Below, piece by piece: positions 43,169-53,691 of a stretch of DNA of 64,000 nt. Below the pieces are notes generated by a model that saw nothing but the letters and a program-made list of their open reading frames with translations, did no database searches and had not been told where the DNA came from. Origin of the DNA: Roseinatronobacter monicus (lineage in GTDB: Bacteria > Pseudomonadota > Alphaproteobacteria > Rhodobacterales > Rhodobacteraceae); the NCBI RefSeq assembly GCF_006716865.1, contig NZ_VFPT01000001.1:2289001-2353000 (forward strand). Direction: 5' to 3'. The stretch's first letter is position 1; each line of letters begins with the position of its first letter. Position numbers and translations under genes: made by a program.

Positions 43169-43726
43169 TCAGAAATTTTCCATCGCGCGAAAATCAATCT
43201 GTTCCAGCAGCGGGATCATGACATCGGTGTCCGCGCCCTCGGCCTGAACCAGTATACGGTTGGCGACAATGGCTTTCAGGCTTTGATCCTCGCGCAGAAA
43301 GCGTACGCGGTTGATCCGCTCGACCTGCCCGCCCATCTGGGCGATCATCGCCGAATTGCCCAGCATCATTCCAAGCTGCGCGACCATCGGATTATCGGCC
43401 ATCAGGCTTAACTCAAACCGGCCCGCATCACCCGAATAAACGGCCTTGGCCATGGTGCCACCGCCCATAAAGCCCATCATCTGGCCGCCTTCTGTGTCAA
43501 TTTCGCGCGTCCAGCCCTCTGGCGCGGGGGGCAGAAAATTCGCCAGCCCTTGGGCCTTCATATCTGCCAGCACGCGCTGTGCCTGCGCCAGTTCGTCCTC
43601 GGCAAACTGAAGGTCGCCGTCCTGATACGCCTCAAGGGCGGTTTCCATAGCCTCGATGAACGGGTCGGCATGGGCGGGTGCGGTCATCAGAAACGCAGCA
43701 GCAATAGCGGGAAATATCTTGGTCAT
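43169..43726 (-). CDS. Periplasmic hypothetical protein
   Basis: 185 residues from ATG 43726 (MTKIFPAIAAAFLMTAPAHA), a clear signal peptide ending AHA-D. The mature part begins with a helical region AMETALEAYQDGDLQFAEDE, similar to a TPR-like pair, and then a beta-rich domain with methionine- and glycine-rich GGQMMGFMGGGTMA. Close relatives occur widely in this order, but the function is unknown. It lies after the adenosine kinase gene in the same direction (62 bases apart). Confidence 0.78.
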   Translation of the reverse strand: MTKIFPAIAAAFLMTAPAHADPFIEAMETALEAYQDGDLQFAEDELAQAQRVLADMKAQGLANFLPPAPEGWTREIDTEGGQMMGFMGGGTMAKAVYSGDAGRFELSLMADNPMVAQLGMMLGNSAMIAQMGGQVERINRVRFLREDQSLKAIVANRILVQAEGADTDVMIPLLEQIDFRAMENF

Positions 43727-43787
43727 GGTCCTACCTCCGGCAATGATGACGCAAGCCTGCCGCACTCCGCGCAATCGCACAAGAAAT

Positions 43788-44774
43788 TTATGCGACTGTC
43801 AGCCCCGCTCTCTCAAAAGCCACGCGCAGATCGGTTTTCGGGCGTGCGCCGATATGGCTGATCACCTCGGACGCCGCGATCACGCCCATGCGCCCCGCCG
43901 TTTCCAGATCACGCGCCGTGGCAAGCCCATAGAGGAACCCGGCGGCAAACTGGTCGCCCGCACCCGTTGCATCGACAGGGACAGTGCGCGTGACCGGAAC
44001 TTCCAGCTTGCGGCCCTGCTCGAATATCCAGACCGGATCGCCCGAGCGGGTGCAGATTACCAGCGCGCAGTCCTGCACCGCTTGCGCCAAGGCATCGTCC
44101 AAATCATTGGCCTGATACAGCGACACCCATTCCTGTTCATTGCCAATGACGTAATCCATGTGATTGGCAACCAGATCACGAAAGTCAGCGCGGTGACGGT
44201 CGACGCAAAACGGGTCGGACAGCGCGATCCCGACCTTGCCCCCGGCCCCGCGACAGGCGCGCGCCGCTTTCAGAAACGCGTCCTTGCCCTTGTCCTTGTC
44301 GAACAAATACCCCTCAAGAAAGACAATCTTGCTATCGGCCATCACGCCCTCGTCCACATCATCCGGGCCGACCTCTGCGGAAATGCCAAGATAGGTGTTC
44401 ATCGAGCGCTCCCCATCCGGGGTGACAAAGATCATACTGCGCGAGGTGGGCAATTCGCCGCCCTGTACCGGCGGATTGACAAAATCCGCGCCCGTATCAG
44501 CGGCATAGAACTGACCCAGCGCATCATCATTGACGCGGCCCACAAAGGCCGCTTTCAGCCCCAGTTTGCCCACGCCTGCCAGAGTGTTGGCAACTGATCC
44601 GCCCGACGCCTGCGCGCGGTCCTTCATCGCGCCATACAGCGCCTCCGCGCGCTCGCGCTCGACAAGCTGCATGATGCCCTTGTGTATGTCCATCCGGTCC
44701 AGAAACCGGTCATCCACGGTTGTGATTACGTCGACAATCGCATTGCCGATACCTGCGATATCATAGGTTTTCAT
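43788..44774 (-). CDS. PfkB-family adenosine kinase
   Basis: 328 residues from ATG 44774, which overlaps the nth stop (ATGA). N-terminal MKTYDIAGIGNAIVDV and GSVANTLAGVGKLG, and the C-terminal PfkB signature DATGAGDQFAAGFLYGL with the catalytic Asp. The layout with a lid strand after residue 20 resembles bacterial adenosine kinases; ribokinase-type alternatives are less likely. The enzyme would salvage adenosine to AMP. Confidence 0.88.
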   Translation of the reverse strand: MKTYDIAGIGNAIVDVITTVDDRFLDRMDIHKGIMQLVERERAEALYGAMKDRAQASGGSVANTLAGVGKLGLKAAFVGRVNDDALGQFYAADTGADFVNPPVQGGELPTSRSMIFVTPDGERSMNTYLGISAEVGPDDVDEGVMADSKIVFLEGYLFDKDKGKDAFLKAARACRGAGGKVGIALSDPFCVDRHRADFRDLVANHMDYVIGNEQEWVSLYQANDLDDALAQAVQDCALVICTRSGDPVWIFEQGRKLEVPVTRTVPVDATGAGDQFAAGFLYGLATARDLETAGRMGVIAASEVISHIGARPKTDLRVAFERAGLTVA

Positions 44775-45415
44775 AGGGTTTTTTCCTCGAATTGGCATAG
44801 GTCGCGGATCAGGCAGGCACTGCATAGCGGCTTGCGCGCCTTGCAGATATAGCGGCCATGCAGGATCAGCCAGTGATGGGCATGAAGCTGGTATTCGGCG
44901 GGAATGTGGTCTTCGATCGCGCGCTCAACCGCATTCACATCGCGCCCCGGACAAATGCCGGTGCGGTTGCCCACGCGAAAGATATGCGTGTCGACAGCCT
45001 GCGCGGGCATACGCCACCACATGTTCAGCACGACATTGGCCGTTTTGCGCCCCACACCGGGCAGCGATTGCAGCGCGGCGCGGCTCGACGGAACCTCGCC
45101 GCCATATTGTTCCACCAGAATCCGGCTGAGTTTGATGACATTCTTGGCCTTGTTGCGAAACAGGCCGATTGTCTTGATATGTTCGATCAGCCCCTCTTCG
45201 CCAAGGGCCAGCATTTTCTCGGGCGTATCTGCAATCTGGAACAACGCGCGCGTGGCTTTGTTCACCCCCACATCGGTCGCCTGCGCCGAGAGGGCCACAG
45301 CCACGACCAAAGTGTAGACATTGACATGCTCCAGCTCGCCCTCCGGGGCCGGATCGGCCGCGTGAAAGCGGCGGAATATCTCGCGGATCGTGGAATAATC
45401 GAGTTGCTGGGCCAT
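44771..45415 (-). CDS. nth: Endonuclease III (DNA glycosylase/AP lyase)
   Basis: 214 residues from ATG 45415. Helix-hairpin-helix LPGVGRKTANVVLNM with the catalytic lysine, then VDTHIFRVGNR with the catalytic aspartate, and the C-terminal 4Fe-4S cluster CKARKPLCSACLIRDLC (C-x6-C-x2-C-x5-C). It removes oxidised pyrimidines. It is coupled to the adenosine kinase gene, which is an accidental-looking but conserved pairing in this order. Confidence 0.97.
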   Translation of the reverse strand: MAQQLDYSTIREIFRRFHAADPAPEGELEHVNVYTLVVAVALSAQATDVGVNKATRALFQIADTPEKMLALGEEGLIEHIKTIGLFRNKAKNVIKLSRILVEQYGGEVPSSRAALQSLPGVGRKTANVVLNMWWRMPAQAVDTHIFRVGNRTGICPGRDVNAVERAIEDHIPAEYQLHAHHWLILHGRYICKARKPLCSACLIRDLCQFEEKTL

Positions 45416-45454
45416 GCGCTTTCTATGCAATGCAGATCAATCAGGGGCAAGAGC

Positions 45455-46219
45455 CTATGCCTGCGCCATTTCGCGCAGGTCCAGTGCCGCGCCATCACGC
45501 AGCAGCGCACGTGCGGTGTCGGTAAAGAAATCCCCATCGCCAAGATGCGCTTCGCCTTGGTGAATGACCAAGGGCGGCAGCAGCTTGAACGGCGCGCGTG
45601 CGCCCTTGCGGGCCTGAACAATGACCCGCCGTGCTGGACGATGCGCCCGCGCCGCCAATGGCAGCACATAACAAGAGGCACGACCCGCAAAGCCCGCCAG
45701 CAGATCAGGCAACCGCTCGGCCAGATGGATCAGGGTGATGTAGCCCCCGTCGCGCGTGCGGCGCAAGGCAGTGTCGATCCAGATTGCCAAGGGCGTGTCT
45801 TCGCGCAATGCACGGTCGCGGCCCGCATTTTGCGCGGCTGGGCCTTGGGGGGCGTAATAGGGCGGGTTGGCGATGACATGGTCAAATCGTCGCGCCCGCA
45901 GTGCCGGTGGCAAGGCTTGCAGATCGCCCTCGACCACATCGAAGGCGACGCCATTTTCAGCGCCATTGCGGCGCGCGAGTGCGGCATAATCAGCCTGCAA
46001 CTCTATCCCCGTCAGCACCAGACCGGGCACACGCGCGGCCAGACATAACGACGCCACCCCCACCCCGCAGCCCAGTTCCAGAACGTTCTGGCCCGCTTGC
46101 GCAGGCACAGATGCCGCCAGAAACACCGGATCAGTCGCGGCCCGGTAGCCATGGCGCGGCTGCCACGCGAGAACCCTGCCATCGAGGAAGGCATCGCGCG
46201 TCAGCTCTGGTTCAGTCAT
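45455..46219 (-). CDS. tRNA1(Val) adenine-37 N6-methyltransferase-like enzyme
   Basis: 254 residues from ATG 46219. Rossmann SAM motif VLELGCGVGVASLCLA near residue 48 and catalytic ANPPYYAPQGP near residue 121 (NPPY of amino-methylating enzymes). The domain order matches TrmN6 (YfiC). The start overlaps the end of the DUF2007 gene by eight bases, so the two are co-translated. Confidence 0.86.
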   Translation of the reverse strand: MTEPELTRDAFLDGRVLAWQPRHGYRAATDPVFLAASVPAQAGQNVLELGCGVGVASLCLAARVPGLVLTGIELQADYAALARRNGAENGVAFDVVEGDLQALPPALRARRFDHVIANPPYYAPQGPAAQNAGRDRALREDTPLAIWIDTALRRTRDGGYITLIHLAERLPDLLAGFAGRASCYVLPLAARAHRPARRVIVQARKGARAPFKLLPPLVIHQGEAHLGDGDFFTDTARALLRDGAALDLREMAQA

Positions 46220-46427
46220 GCAAAGGGATGCCATTGTCGCGCAGGATCGAGACGGCCATGAAGTGATCTTCGCGCCGCACCAGCAAGCGCCGCGGCATCA
46301 TGCCCAAGGTGGACTCGAGTGTGTGCATATGGACGTCTATATCAAACACCTCTATACCCTCGCCTTGAAGAATGGCCGTGGCGAAAGGGATGATTGTCGG
46401 GTCGGTTGTGCGGAGTAGTTCTTTCAT
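46212..46427 (-). CDS. DUF2007 family small protein
   Basis: 71 residues. The core KELLRTTDPTIIPFATAILQ, GEGIEVFDIDVH and RRLLVRREDHFMA match the DUF2007 (signal-transducing PII-like fold) family; function unknown. It diverges from the polyprenyl synthase gene and overlaps the methyltransferase gene. Confidence 0.88.
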   Translation of the reverse strand: MKELLRTTDPTIIPFATAILQGEGIEVFDIDVHMHTLESTLGMMPRRLLVRREDHFMAVSILRDNGIPLHD

Positions 46428-46481
46428 GCACTCACCCTATGTCGTCATGGAATGGTTTGTCGAGACAGGACGCAACACAAC

Positions 46482-47483
46482 ATGGACACACAGCAATTGA
46501 CCCAAGCGCCCCATGATCGCCTTGCAGCGTTCTTGCGCGATGATCTGGTGCAGGTCAATGCCCTGATCCGCGCGCGCATGGCGTCCGAGAACGCGCCGCG
46601 CATCCCCGAAGTGACCGCCCATCTGATCGAGGCCGGTGGCAAGCGCATTCGTCCGATGCTGGTGCTGGCGGCAACGCATCTGTGCAACTATAAGGGCGCG
46701 CGCCACCACCATCTGGCCGCCACGGTAGAGTTCATCCATACCGCGACCCTGCTGCATGATGATGTGGTCGATGAAAGCCATCAGCGGCGCGGGCGGGCCA
46801 CCGCAAATCTGCTTTGGGACAACAAATCATCTGTGCTGGTTGGCGATTACCTGTTCGCGCGTGCGTTTCAGTTGATGGTGGAATGTGGCTCGCTTCGGGT
46901 GTTGGACATTTTGTCCAATGCCTCGGCAACGATTGCCGAAGGCGAGGTTCTGCAACTGAGTACGGCGCAAAACACTGCAACCACAGAAGACCAGTATCTG
47001 CGCGTCATCCGGGGCAAGACGGCGGCGCTTTTCTCCGCCGCAACCGAGGCGGGTGCGGTTCTGGCGGACGCGCCCGAAGACCATGTTCAGGCCTTGTTCG
47101 ACTATGGCGATGCACTGGGCATCAGCTTTCAGATTGTTGATGATTATCTGGATTATGGCGGTGCGGGCGACGGCATCGGCAAAAATATCGGCGATGATTT
47201 CCGAGAGCGCAAAGTCACCCTGCCCGTCATCCGCGCCATCGCAAAAGCTGACAGCGAAGAGCGGGCGTTCTGGACGCGCGTGATCGGTGTTGGTGCGCAG
47301 AATGACGGCGATTTCGAGCATGCGCGCGCCCTGATGACGCAGCATGGCACATTGGAAAGCACGCGTCTCGAAGCGCTGGACTGGGCGCAGCGCGCAAAAT
47401 CGTCAATCGCCAAGCTGCCAGAGCATGACATCCGCGATATGCTGTCTGATCTGGCCGATTACGTGGTGGCGCGGCTTTATTGA
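46482..47483 (+). CDS. ispB: Long-chain polyprenyl diphosphate synthase (ubiquinone side chain)
   Basis: 333 residues from ATG 46482. First aspartate-rich motif LLHDDVVDE near residue 92, second QIVDDYLDY near 220, and [13 protein letters not shown]. Length and the small residues before the first motif fit octa/decaprenyl synthases that make the quinone tail; alphaproteobacteria usually make C50 chains. Its stop overlaps the convergent ispE gene by seven bases. Confidence 0.92.
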   Translation: MDTQQLTQAPHDRLAAFLRDDLVQVNALIRARMASENAPRIPEVTAHLIEAGGKRIRPMLVLAATHLCNYKGARHHHLAATVEFIHTATLLHDDVVDESHQRRGRATANLLWDNKSSVLVGDYLFARAFQLMVECGSLRVLDILSNASATIAEGEVLQLSTAQNTATTEDQYLRVIRGKTAALFSAATEAGAVLADAPEDHVQALFDYGDALGISFQIVDDYLDYGGAGDGIGKNIGDDFRERKVTLPVIRAIAKADSEERAFWTRVIGVGAQNDGDFEHARALMTQHGTLESTRLEALDWAQRAKSSIAKLPEHDIRDMLSDLADYVVARLY

Positions 47484-48319
47484 TGCGCCAGCAAACCAGT
47501 CGTGACAACCCACCATTCGGGATGCGCGGCTTGCAACTCGCGCGCTGCGCGCTCTGCGTCATCCTGACTTGCATACAGTCCGAAACACGTCGCGCCCGAT
47601 CCTGACATGCGCGCCAGCGCGCAGCCCGGTGTTGCGCCCAACGCAGTCAGAACCTGACCGATTTCAGGGGCGATCTGACAAGCCGCAGCTTGCAGGTCGT
47701 TGCGCTGATCTGCCAGAAACGCAAACAGCGCAGCCGCGTCGCCCCACAAGGGCAAGGATGCGGGCATTGGGGCATTCTCGCGCTGTTCCAAGGCACGGAA
47801 CACTTGCGGGGTTGGGACTTCGACACGCGGGTTGGCGAGCACCATCCAGAATGCTGGCAGCGGCGCTAGCGGGGTAATCGCCTCTCCTATGCCTTGCATC
47901 CGGCTGGTGCGTGGTGTCAGGCAGACAGGCACATCCGCCCCCAACCCAAGGGCGGCGCGCATGGAGGGCAGGGTCGTGCCCTCAAGGCGCGCGACAAGCC
48001 GCAGGCAGGCAGCCGCATCTGACGACCCGCCACCAATGCCAGAGGATAGGGGCAAAGCTTTGTGCAAAGTCAGCGCAAGGTCGCGCGCGCCCATCAACCG
48101 TGCGGCGCGCAACACCAGATTATCTGCGCCAGCGCCAAGGCCCGCCGCCTCCGGCCCGGTGATCGACAAAGACAGCCCCCTTAGCCGACGCGCCGTGATC
48201 AAATCGCCAACCTCGGCAAAGACCACAAGCGAATCAAGTAAATGGTAGCCATCGGCCCGCTGGCCCGTGACGTGAAGCGTCAGATTTATCTTGGCCGGGG
48301 CAAGTTCCGCGGCAGTCAT
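47477..48319 (-). CDS. ispE: 4-diphosphocytidyl-2-C-methyl-D-erythritol kinase
   Basis: 280 residues. GHMP kinase marks: [19 protein letters not shown] at the start, [19 protein letters not shown] (ATP site) near residue 92, and [14 protein letters not shown] near 240. It acts in the non-mevalonate isoprenoid pathway, giving precursors for the polyprenyl synthase next door. Its start overlaps the stop of the TPR protein gene (ATGA). Confidence 0.96.
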   Translation of the reverse strand: MTAAELAPAKINLTLHVTGQRADGYHLLDSLVVFAEVGDLITARRLRGLSLSITGPEAAGLGAGADNLVLRAARLMGARDLALTLHKALPLSSGIGGGSSDAAACLRLVARLEGTTLPSMRAALGLGADVPVCLTPRTSRMQGIGEAITPLAPLPAFWMVLANPRVEVPTPQVFRALEQRENAPMPASLPLWGDAAALFAFLADQRNDLQAAACQIAPEIGQVLTALGATPGCALARMSGSGATCFGLYASQDDAERAARELQAAHPEWWVVTTGLLAHQ

Positions 48320-50028
48320 GGCTCCGCGTCAAACTCTTCAAGTGCGGGCTCTTTGCCGATTTCCAGTTTGCGGCGCACCAGATCGACATCCAGATCGGGG
48401 TGTGGCGCAAAGGACAATGCCCGCCGCCACTGAAAGCGCGCCTCGCGCGTGCGCCCGACAGCCCAATACACATCGCCCAGATGGTCGTTCAGGATCGGAT
48501 CGCGCGGCAACAGTTCAACCGCGCGCTCCATCACCGGCACGGCTTCTTCATATCGACCTAGCCGGTAATAGGCCCACCCGAGCGAGTCGGTGATATAGCC
48601 GCTATCGGGTTCCCCTTCGACGGCGCGCTCGATCATGTCGAGGGCTTCGTCCAGATTGGTCCGCTTTTCGATCAGCGAGTAGCCGAGATAATTCAGCACT
48701 TGCGGCTCGTCCGGGACAAATTCCAGCGTGCGGCGGAACTCAGGCTCGGCCAGTTCCCATTCACCCATGCGCTCGTAGGAAATTGCGCGCGTATAGAGCA
48801 AAACCCAATGCCGCGCCTCGATCTCGTCGATCAGATCGATGGCGCTGGTATAGGCCTCTGCGGCCTCTTCATAGCGTTCTTCGCGGCGCAGCATGTCCCC
48901 AAGCGAACTGAAAACCAGAACGGAATCCGGGCGCAGCTCGCTTAACGATACCAAGCTTTCGACAGCATCCTCTACCTGCCCCGACTGATACAGCGCATTC
49001 GCTCGCCCAAGCTGCGCGCCCAGATATTGCGGGTTGTCCTGCGGCATCATGCCATAGATCTGGTCGGCAAGATCATATTGCTCGACGCGTTCCAGCAATT
49101 GCCCTGTCAACAGGATTGCATCGCCATGATCGGGACGCAGCGCAAGTGTCAGTTGACCATAGATGATGGGCAACCAATCGCCGGGTTCCCCGATAAGCGC
49201 GCCAGCCAATGAAAAATAGACCTCGGCCATCCCGTCGCGGGCAGAGGTCACGGTTGTGAATGGAACGGGTTGTTCCTCGCGCAGCGCATCCATCAGCAGT
49301 GCGGCATCATCATCAGGGGTGCCGCCGAAGATGGTTTCGCCCAGCTCCAATGCCTCATCAAAGCGGCCAAGCTGCGACAGGATCGTCATATGCGTCAGCA
49401 CGCCGCGCCGCGACAGATTGACCGTAGTGTCACTCTCGCCAGCCAGAATGTCGGCAGCGCGCTCCATATCTCCGACGAACGCATGCGCCAAAGCTTGGTG
49501 GTACAGCGCGAAGGGTGCCAGCTCGACCCGTTCCGATATTGCTGCTTCAAACGCCGCAATCGCGTCGGACATGCTGCCCTTGCCAAGTTCAGCCCAAGCC
49601 ACACCCATTGCATCTGTCAGGGGGCCAGACAGACGCCCCTCCTGCAAGCCTGCGATGACCGAGGCATAGGCGTCGCGCTTAAATTCATCGGCTTGAAGGA
49701 TAACCGCGGCGATCTGCGTCATCTCGCCTTGTGCGGCGGCCTCGGCGGCCAATGCTGCTGCGCGCTCGAACTCGCCGCTCAGAACCCAGCCCTGCATCGC
49801 CAATTCACGAAATGTCTCGTTCCCCGGATCAGCTTCCAACGCGGCATCATAGCTTTGGGCCATGCGCGCAAAATCATCGCTTGCAACAGCGATCCGCCCT
49901 GTCAGAAAAGCCGACGCAAAGCCCGGCTGGATAAGCGAGCCTTCCTGCGCTGCGACCGGTTGCAGGAATGTCGGAAGGCACATCGCGGCGATGGCAGCTA
50001 TACGGACGAATGGGATTGGGAGGTTCAC
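48316..50028 (-). CDS. Secreted or periplasmic tetratricopeptide-repeat protein
   Basis: 570 residues with a signal peptide ([22 protein letters not shown]). About 10-12 TPR units follow; the C-terminal ones are typical, for example [40 protein letters not shown] and [20 protein letters not shown]. Such proteins are scaffolds in the periplasm or at the outer membrane. It is translationally coupled to ispE, a pairing common in this order, but a functional link to isoprenoids is not known. Confidence 0.9.
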   Translation of the reverse strand: MNLPIPFVRIAAIAAMCLPTFLQPVAAQEGSLIQPGFASAFLTGRIAVASDDFARMAQSYDAALEADPGNETFRELAMQGWVLSGEFERAAALAAEAAAQGEMTQIAAVILQADEFKRDAYASVIAGLQEGRLSGPLTDAMGVAWAELGKGSMSDAIAAFEAAISERVELAPFALYHQALAHAFVGDMERAADILAGESDTTVNLSRRGVLTHMTILSQLGRFDEALELGETIFGGTPDDDAALLMDALREEQPVPFTTVTSARDGMAEVYFSLAGALIGEPGDWLPIIYGQLTLALRPDHGDAILLTGQLLERVEQYDLADQIYGMMPQDNPQYLGAQLGRANALYQSGQVEDAVESLVSLSELRPDSVLVFSSLGDMLRREERYEEAAEAYTSAIDLIDEIEARHWVLLYTRAISYERMGEWELAEPEFRRTLEFVPDEPQVLNYLGYSLIEKRTNLDEALDMIERAVEGEPDSGYITDSLGWAYYRLGRYEEAVPVMERAVELLPRDPILNDHLGDVYWAVGRTREARFQWRRALSFAPHPDLDVDLVRRKLEIGKEPALEEFDAEP

Positions 50029-50151
50029 GAGGCGGCAGCTCCGTCATAAAGGGTTGCGCTTAACACTAGGCCGCACACTGCTCATAGGCAATCGCTATGG
50101 CCACGAAACATTGCCCAATCGCGCAATCTCACTGAATCGTCACGTTGCGTA

Positions 50152-51798
50152 TCACATATTGGGGTAGTTCGGCCCGTCACCGCCCTGTGGTGTCACCCAG
50201 TGGATATTCTGGCTGGGGTCTTTGATATCGCAGGTCTTGCAATGCACGCAGTTCTGAAAATTGATGACAAAGCGCGGGTCTTTGCCCTCTTCCTCGACCA
50301 CTTCATACACACCGGCAGGGCAATAGCGCTGCGCAGGCTCTGCATATTTGGGCAGGTTGACGGATATAGGCACAGACGGGTCTTTCAGGGTCAGATGCGC
50401 GGGCTGGCTTTCTTCATGATTGGTGAAGGAATAGGCCACATTCGTCAGCCGGTCAAAGGACAGCACCCCATCGGGCTTGGTATACTCCAACGGCTGATGG
50501 TTCTTCGCCTCGCCCGTCGCAGCGGCATCTGTTTTGCCATGCCCCATCGTGCCAAACAGCGAGAACCCGAGCGTATTTGTCCACATATCCAGACCGCCAA
50601 GGCCAAGCGACGGCACAAGCCCCCATTTTGACCACATCGGCTTGACGTTGCGCACTTTTCGCAAGTCTTTGCCAATGGCACCTGTCCGCACATCCGCCTC
50701 ATAGGCGTCCAGCTCATCGCCCATCCGTCCGGCCTTGATCGCTTCATGCGCGGCCTCTGCTGCGGCCTTGCCCGACAGCATGGCGTTGTGATTGCCCTTG
50801 ATGCGCGGCACATTCACCAACCCGGCCGAACAACCCAGCAGCGCGCCACCGGGGAATGTCAGTTTCGGGATCGACTGATAGCCCCCTTCCGAAATTGCGC
50901 GCGCCCCATATGCCACCCGCTTGCCGCCCCTGAGCAACTCTGCCACCATCGGATGATGCTTGAAGCGCTGGAATTCCTGATAAGGTGCCAGATAGGGGTT
51001 TTCGTAATTCAGATGGACCACAAACCCGACATAAACCTGATTGTTGTCGATATGGTAAATGAAGCTGCCGCCGCCCGCATTCTTGCCCAATGGCCAGCCC
51101 ATCGTATGGGTGACAGTGCCCTCGCGGTGCTTCTCCGGGTCGATTTCCCAGATTTCTTTCATCCCAAGGCCGTATTTCTGCGGCTCCTTGCCTTTCGACA
51201 GCTCGTATTTTGCGATCACTTCCTTGGACAGCGACCCGCGCACGCCTTCTGACAGGAACACATATTTGCCATGCAACTCCATGCCCGGCTCGTATCCGTC
51301 CCCCGGTGTGCCATCGGCATTCTTGCCAAACTCGCCCGCCACCACGCCCTTGACGCGGTCACCGTCGTAAACCAGTTCCGAGCACGCCATGCCGGGGAAA
51401 ATCTCGACCCCTAGCGCTTCGGCCTGTTCGGCCATCCAGCGACAGACATTGGCCATCGAGACGATGTAATTGCCATGATTGTTCATCAGGGGCGGCATCG
51501 GCCAGTTAGGCACACGGATTTGTCCCGCCTGCCCCAGCATGTAGAAATTATCCTTGCGCACCGGCACCTTGATCGGCGCGCCCCGCTCTTTCCAGTCGGG
51601 CATCAGCGCATCCAGCCCGCACGGGTCCAGCACAGCACCTGACAGGATATGCGCGCCCACTTCCGAGCCTTTTTCCAGAACCACAACCGACAGATCGGCA
51701 TCAAGCTGTTTCAGCCGGATCGCGGCTGACAAACCCGCAGGCCCCGCCCCCACGATAACAACATCATATTCCATCGCTTCGCGTTCAATGCCGGACAT
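50152..51798 (-). CDS. Electron transfer flavoprotein-ubiquinone oxidoreductase
   Basis: 548 residues from ATG 51798 with AGGAG upstream. FAD motif VVIVGAGPAGLSAAIRL near the start, KGNHNAMLSGKAAAEAA, and the C-terminal iron-sulfur domain with CPAGVYEV and NFQNCVHCKTCDIKDP (four cysteines for one 4Fe-4S cluster). It passes electrons from ETF to ubiquinone at the inner membrane in fatty acid and amino acid oxidation. The gene is alone; etfAB are not in the window. Confidence 0.97.
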   Translation of the reverse strand: MSGIEREAMEYDVVIVGAGPAGLSAAIRLKQLDADLSVVVLEKGSEVGAHILSGAVLDPCGLDALMPDWKERGAPIKVPVRKDNFYMLGQAGQIRVPNWPMPPLMNNHGNYIVSMANVCRWMAEQAEALGVEIFPGMACSELVYDGDRVKGVVAGEFGKNADGTPGDGYEPGMELHGKYVFLSEGVRGSLSKEVIAKYELSKGKEPQKYGLGMKEIWEIDPEKHREGTVTHTMGWPLGKNAGGGSFIYHIDNNQVYVGFVVHLNYENPYLAPYQEFQRFKHHPMVAELLRGGKRVAYGARAISEGGYQSIPKLTFPGGALLGCSAGLVNVPRIKGNHNAMLSGKAAAEAAHEAIKAGRMGDELDAYEADVRTGAIGKDLRKVRNVKPMWSKWGLVPSLGLGGLDMWTNTLGFSLFGTMGHGKTDAAATGEAKNHQPLEYTKPDGVLSFDRLTNVAYSFTNHEESQPAHLTLKDPSVPISVNLPKYAEPAQRYCPAGVYEVVEEEGKDPRFVINFQNCVHCKTCDIKDPSQNIHWVTPQGGDGPNYPNM

Positions 51799-52009
51799 GG
51801 GGACTCCTGTTCTTGCGCGTGGCAGGGTTTGCTGGACATAATCTTTCGCGCCACCACTAGCGCACAGCCACAACCCTGGTCAATGCAAACGCGGCGTCGC
51901 AGCAATCACGCGCGACATCGCGCCGCAATCGCCACCGACTGCACCTGCATGCGCATTCCTCTTGCAATCTGACCACGGGTGCGCTCAGATATGACAACTT
52001 GAGAGGACA

Positions 52010-52039
52010 GCCCCGGCCATGCTGCGGGCGGTCTTTTTT
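52010..52039 (+). terminator. Possible attenuator hairpin upstream of greA
   Basis: GCCCC (52010-52014) with CGGGC (52025-52029), imperfect stem, then GG and TCTTTTTT (52032-52039), just before the greA ribosome site at 52047-52052. The position suggests leader attenuation, but the stem is weak. Confidence 0.35.
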
Positions 52040-52059
52040 ATAATATGAGGGGACACACG

Positions 52060-52530
52060 ATGGAAAAACTGCCCCTGACCCGCGCAGGTCAGCAAATGCT
52101 TGACGCAGAGTTGCGAAAGCTCAAGTCCGAAGACCGGCCCGCGATCATCCGCGCCATTGCAGAGGCGCGCGAACATGGCGACCTGTCCGAGAATGCCGAG
52201 TACCACGCCGCGCGCGAAAAACAAAGCTTCACCGAAGGCCGGATCAAGGAACTCGAGTCCATCCTTGCGCGTGCCGAAGTCATTGATCCGGCGAAATTCA
52301 CCGGCTCTGTCAAATTCGGCGCGACCGTGACCTTCGTGGATGAGGACACCGACGAGCGACGCACCTATCAAATCGTCGGCGAGGCAGAGGCCGATCTGGA
52401 GAAGGGTCTGTTGAACATCAAATCCCCTCTCGCGCGCGCATTTATCGGCAAGGAAGAAGGCGATAGCGTGGAAGTGCGCAGCCCCGGTGGCGCGCGCAAC
52501 TACGAGATTTTGTCCATCGTATACAAATGA
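52060..52530 (+). CDS. greA: Transcription elongation factor GreA
   Basis: 156 residues from ATG 52060 with GAGGGG upstream. N-terminal coiled coil with the acidic tip [15 protein letters not shown] near residue 44, then the C-terminal FKBP-like domain ending [16 protein letters not shown]. GreA stimulates the intrinsic RNA cleavage of stalled RNA polymerase. The next gene starts one base after its stop, so they form an operon. Confidence 0.97.
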   Translation: MEKLPLTRAGQQMLDAELRKLKSEDRPAIIRAIAEAREHGDLSENAEYHAAREKQSFTEGRIKELESILARAEVIDPAKFTGSVKFGATVTFVDEDTDERRTYQIVGEAEADLEKGLLNIKSPLARAFIGKEEGDSVEVRSPGGARNYEILSIVYK

Positions 52531-52531
52531 C

Positions 52532-53527
52532 ATGAGCGCCGACCGGCCAGACCCCGCACAACACCCCAAAGGAACAGGCAAGGCGCATGGGCTGGACCCA
52601 CGCCTAGCGCGCAACCTTTCGGTGGCGGTCTGGCTGGTTGCGGGTGCAGGGTTTCTTCTGATGGCCGATTTTGGCCAGATGGACCCCTTGACCCTTGGCG
52701 CCGTGGCGCTTGCGGCCTTTATGCCAGCGACAATCATCTCTTTCGGCCTGCTGGTGGCGGCAGCGGCATGGTCCCTCAGCCGAGAGACCCATCATCTTCA
52801 AGGGGCTGTCGATGAACTCCGCCGTGCTGTTCTGCAACGCGAGGCGGACGCGGGTGCACTGTCACCTGTAGCGCAAAGTCGGCTTGAAGACCTCACCTCC
52901 GCGCAGGCAGAAACCGACACCCGCTTGACGATGTTTTTCTCGCAACGCGCGCGCAATCCCGCCCTTGCGCACGTGCCCCAGTCGGATATGCCCCCCACGC
53001 ATGAGCAGCAGGCCACATTCTCGCTGGGGACAGATGCGCCGCTCACTGATGCGCCACTCCCACCCGCAGACCTGATCCGCGCCTTGAACTTCCCTGAAAA
53101 CGAGGATGATGCCGACGGGTTTCACTCCTTGCGCCTTGCGCTGTCCGATCCGCGTGTCGCGCCCCTGATCCGCGCGGCACAAGACGTGCTGACACGGCTG
53201 GCACAAGAAGGCATCTATATGGATGACCTCAACCCGGATCGCGCCCGCCCCGAATTCTGGCGCGCCTTCGCACAAGGCACACGCGGGGCCATGATCGCCC
53301 CACTGGGCGGCATCCGCGACCGCTCTTGCCTTGCCATAACCTCGGGCCGGATGCGCTCGGACCCAGAATTCCGCGCCAGCGCCCATCTGTTCTTGCGTGA
53401 ATTCGACCGGGTATTCTCGATCTTCAGCCAAGGGGCAGATGACAGCCAGATCACCGCCATCGCCGAGACCCGCTCAGCCCGCGCCTTCATGCTTGTGGGG
53501 CGCGTTACAGGTGTGTTTTCGCGCTGA
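52532..53527 (+). CDS. Conserved membrane protein of Rhodobacterales, unknown function
   Basis: 331 residues from ATG 52532, directly after greA. Two membrane helices at about residues 27-46 and 55-78 are followed by a coiled-coil stretch (near 85-125) and a cytoplasmic domain with LSDPRVAPLIRAAQDVL and a conserved C-terminal half ending AFMLVGRVTGVFSR. Family function is unknown. The coupling to greA suggests shared expression rather than shared role. Confidence 0.82.
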   Translation: MSADRPDPAQHPKGTGKAHGLDPRLARNLSVAVWLVAGAGFLLMADFGQMDPLTLGAVALAAFMPATIISFGLLVAAAAWSLSRETHHLQGAVDELRRAVLQREADAGALSPVAQSRLEDLTSAQAETDTRLTMFFSQRARNPALAHVPQSDMPPTHEQQATFSLGTDAPLTDAPLPPADLIRALNFPENEDDADGFHSLRLALSDPRVAPLIRAAQDVLTRLAQEGIYMDDLNPDRARPEFWRAFAQGTRGAMIAPLGGIRDRSCLAITSGRMRSDPEFRASAHLFLREFDRVFSIFSQGADDSQITAIAETRSARAFMLVGRVTGVFSR

Positions 53528-53691
53528 AAACACCTGCTTGCAGCCCCCATGTTGCGGAAGTAGACATGCTGAACAGATGAAGTAAATCTTCGGCATTTTC
53601 TTGCTCTAAATACTCAAATCCTTGACCGCAGCGCCACATGAAGGGCAGGGAAACTCCAAAAGGGCAAGGGGCCACACAGAGAAGGGCAGGC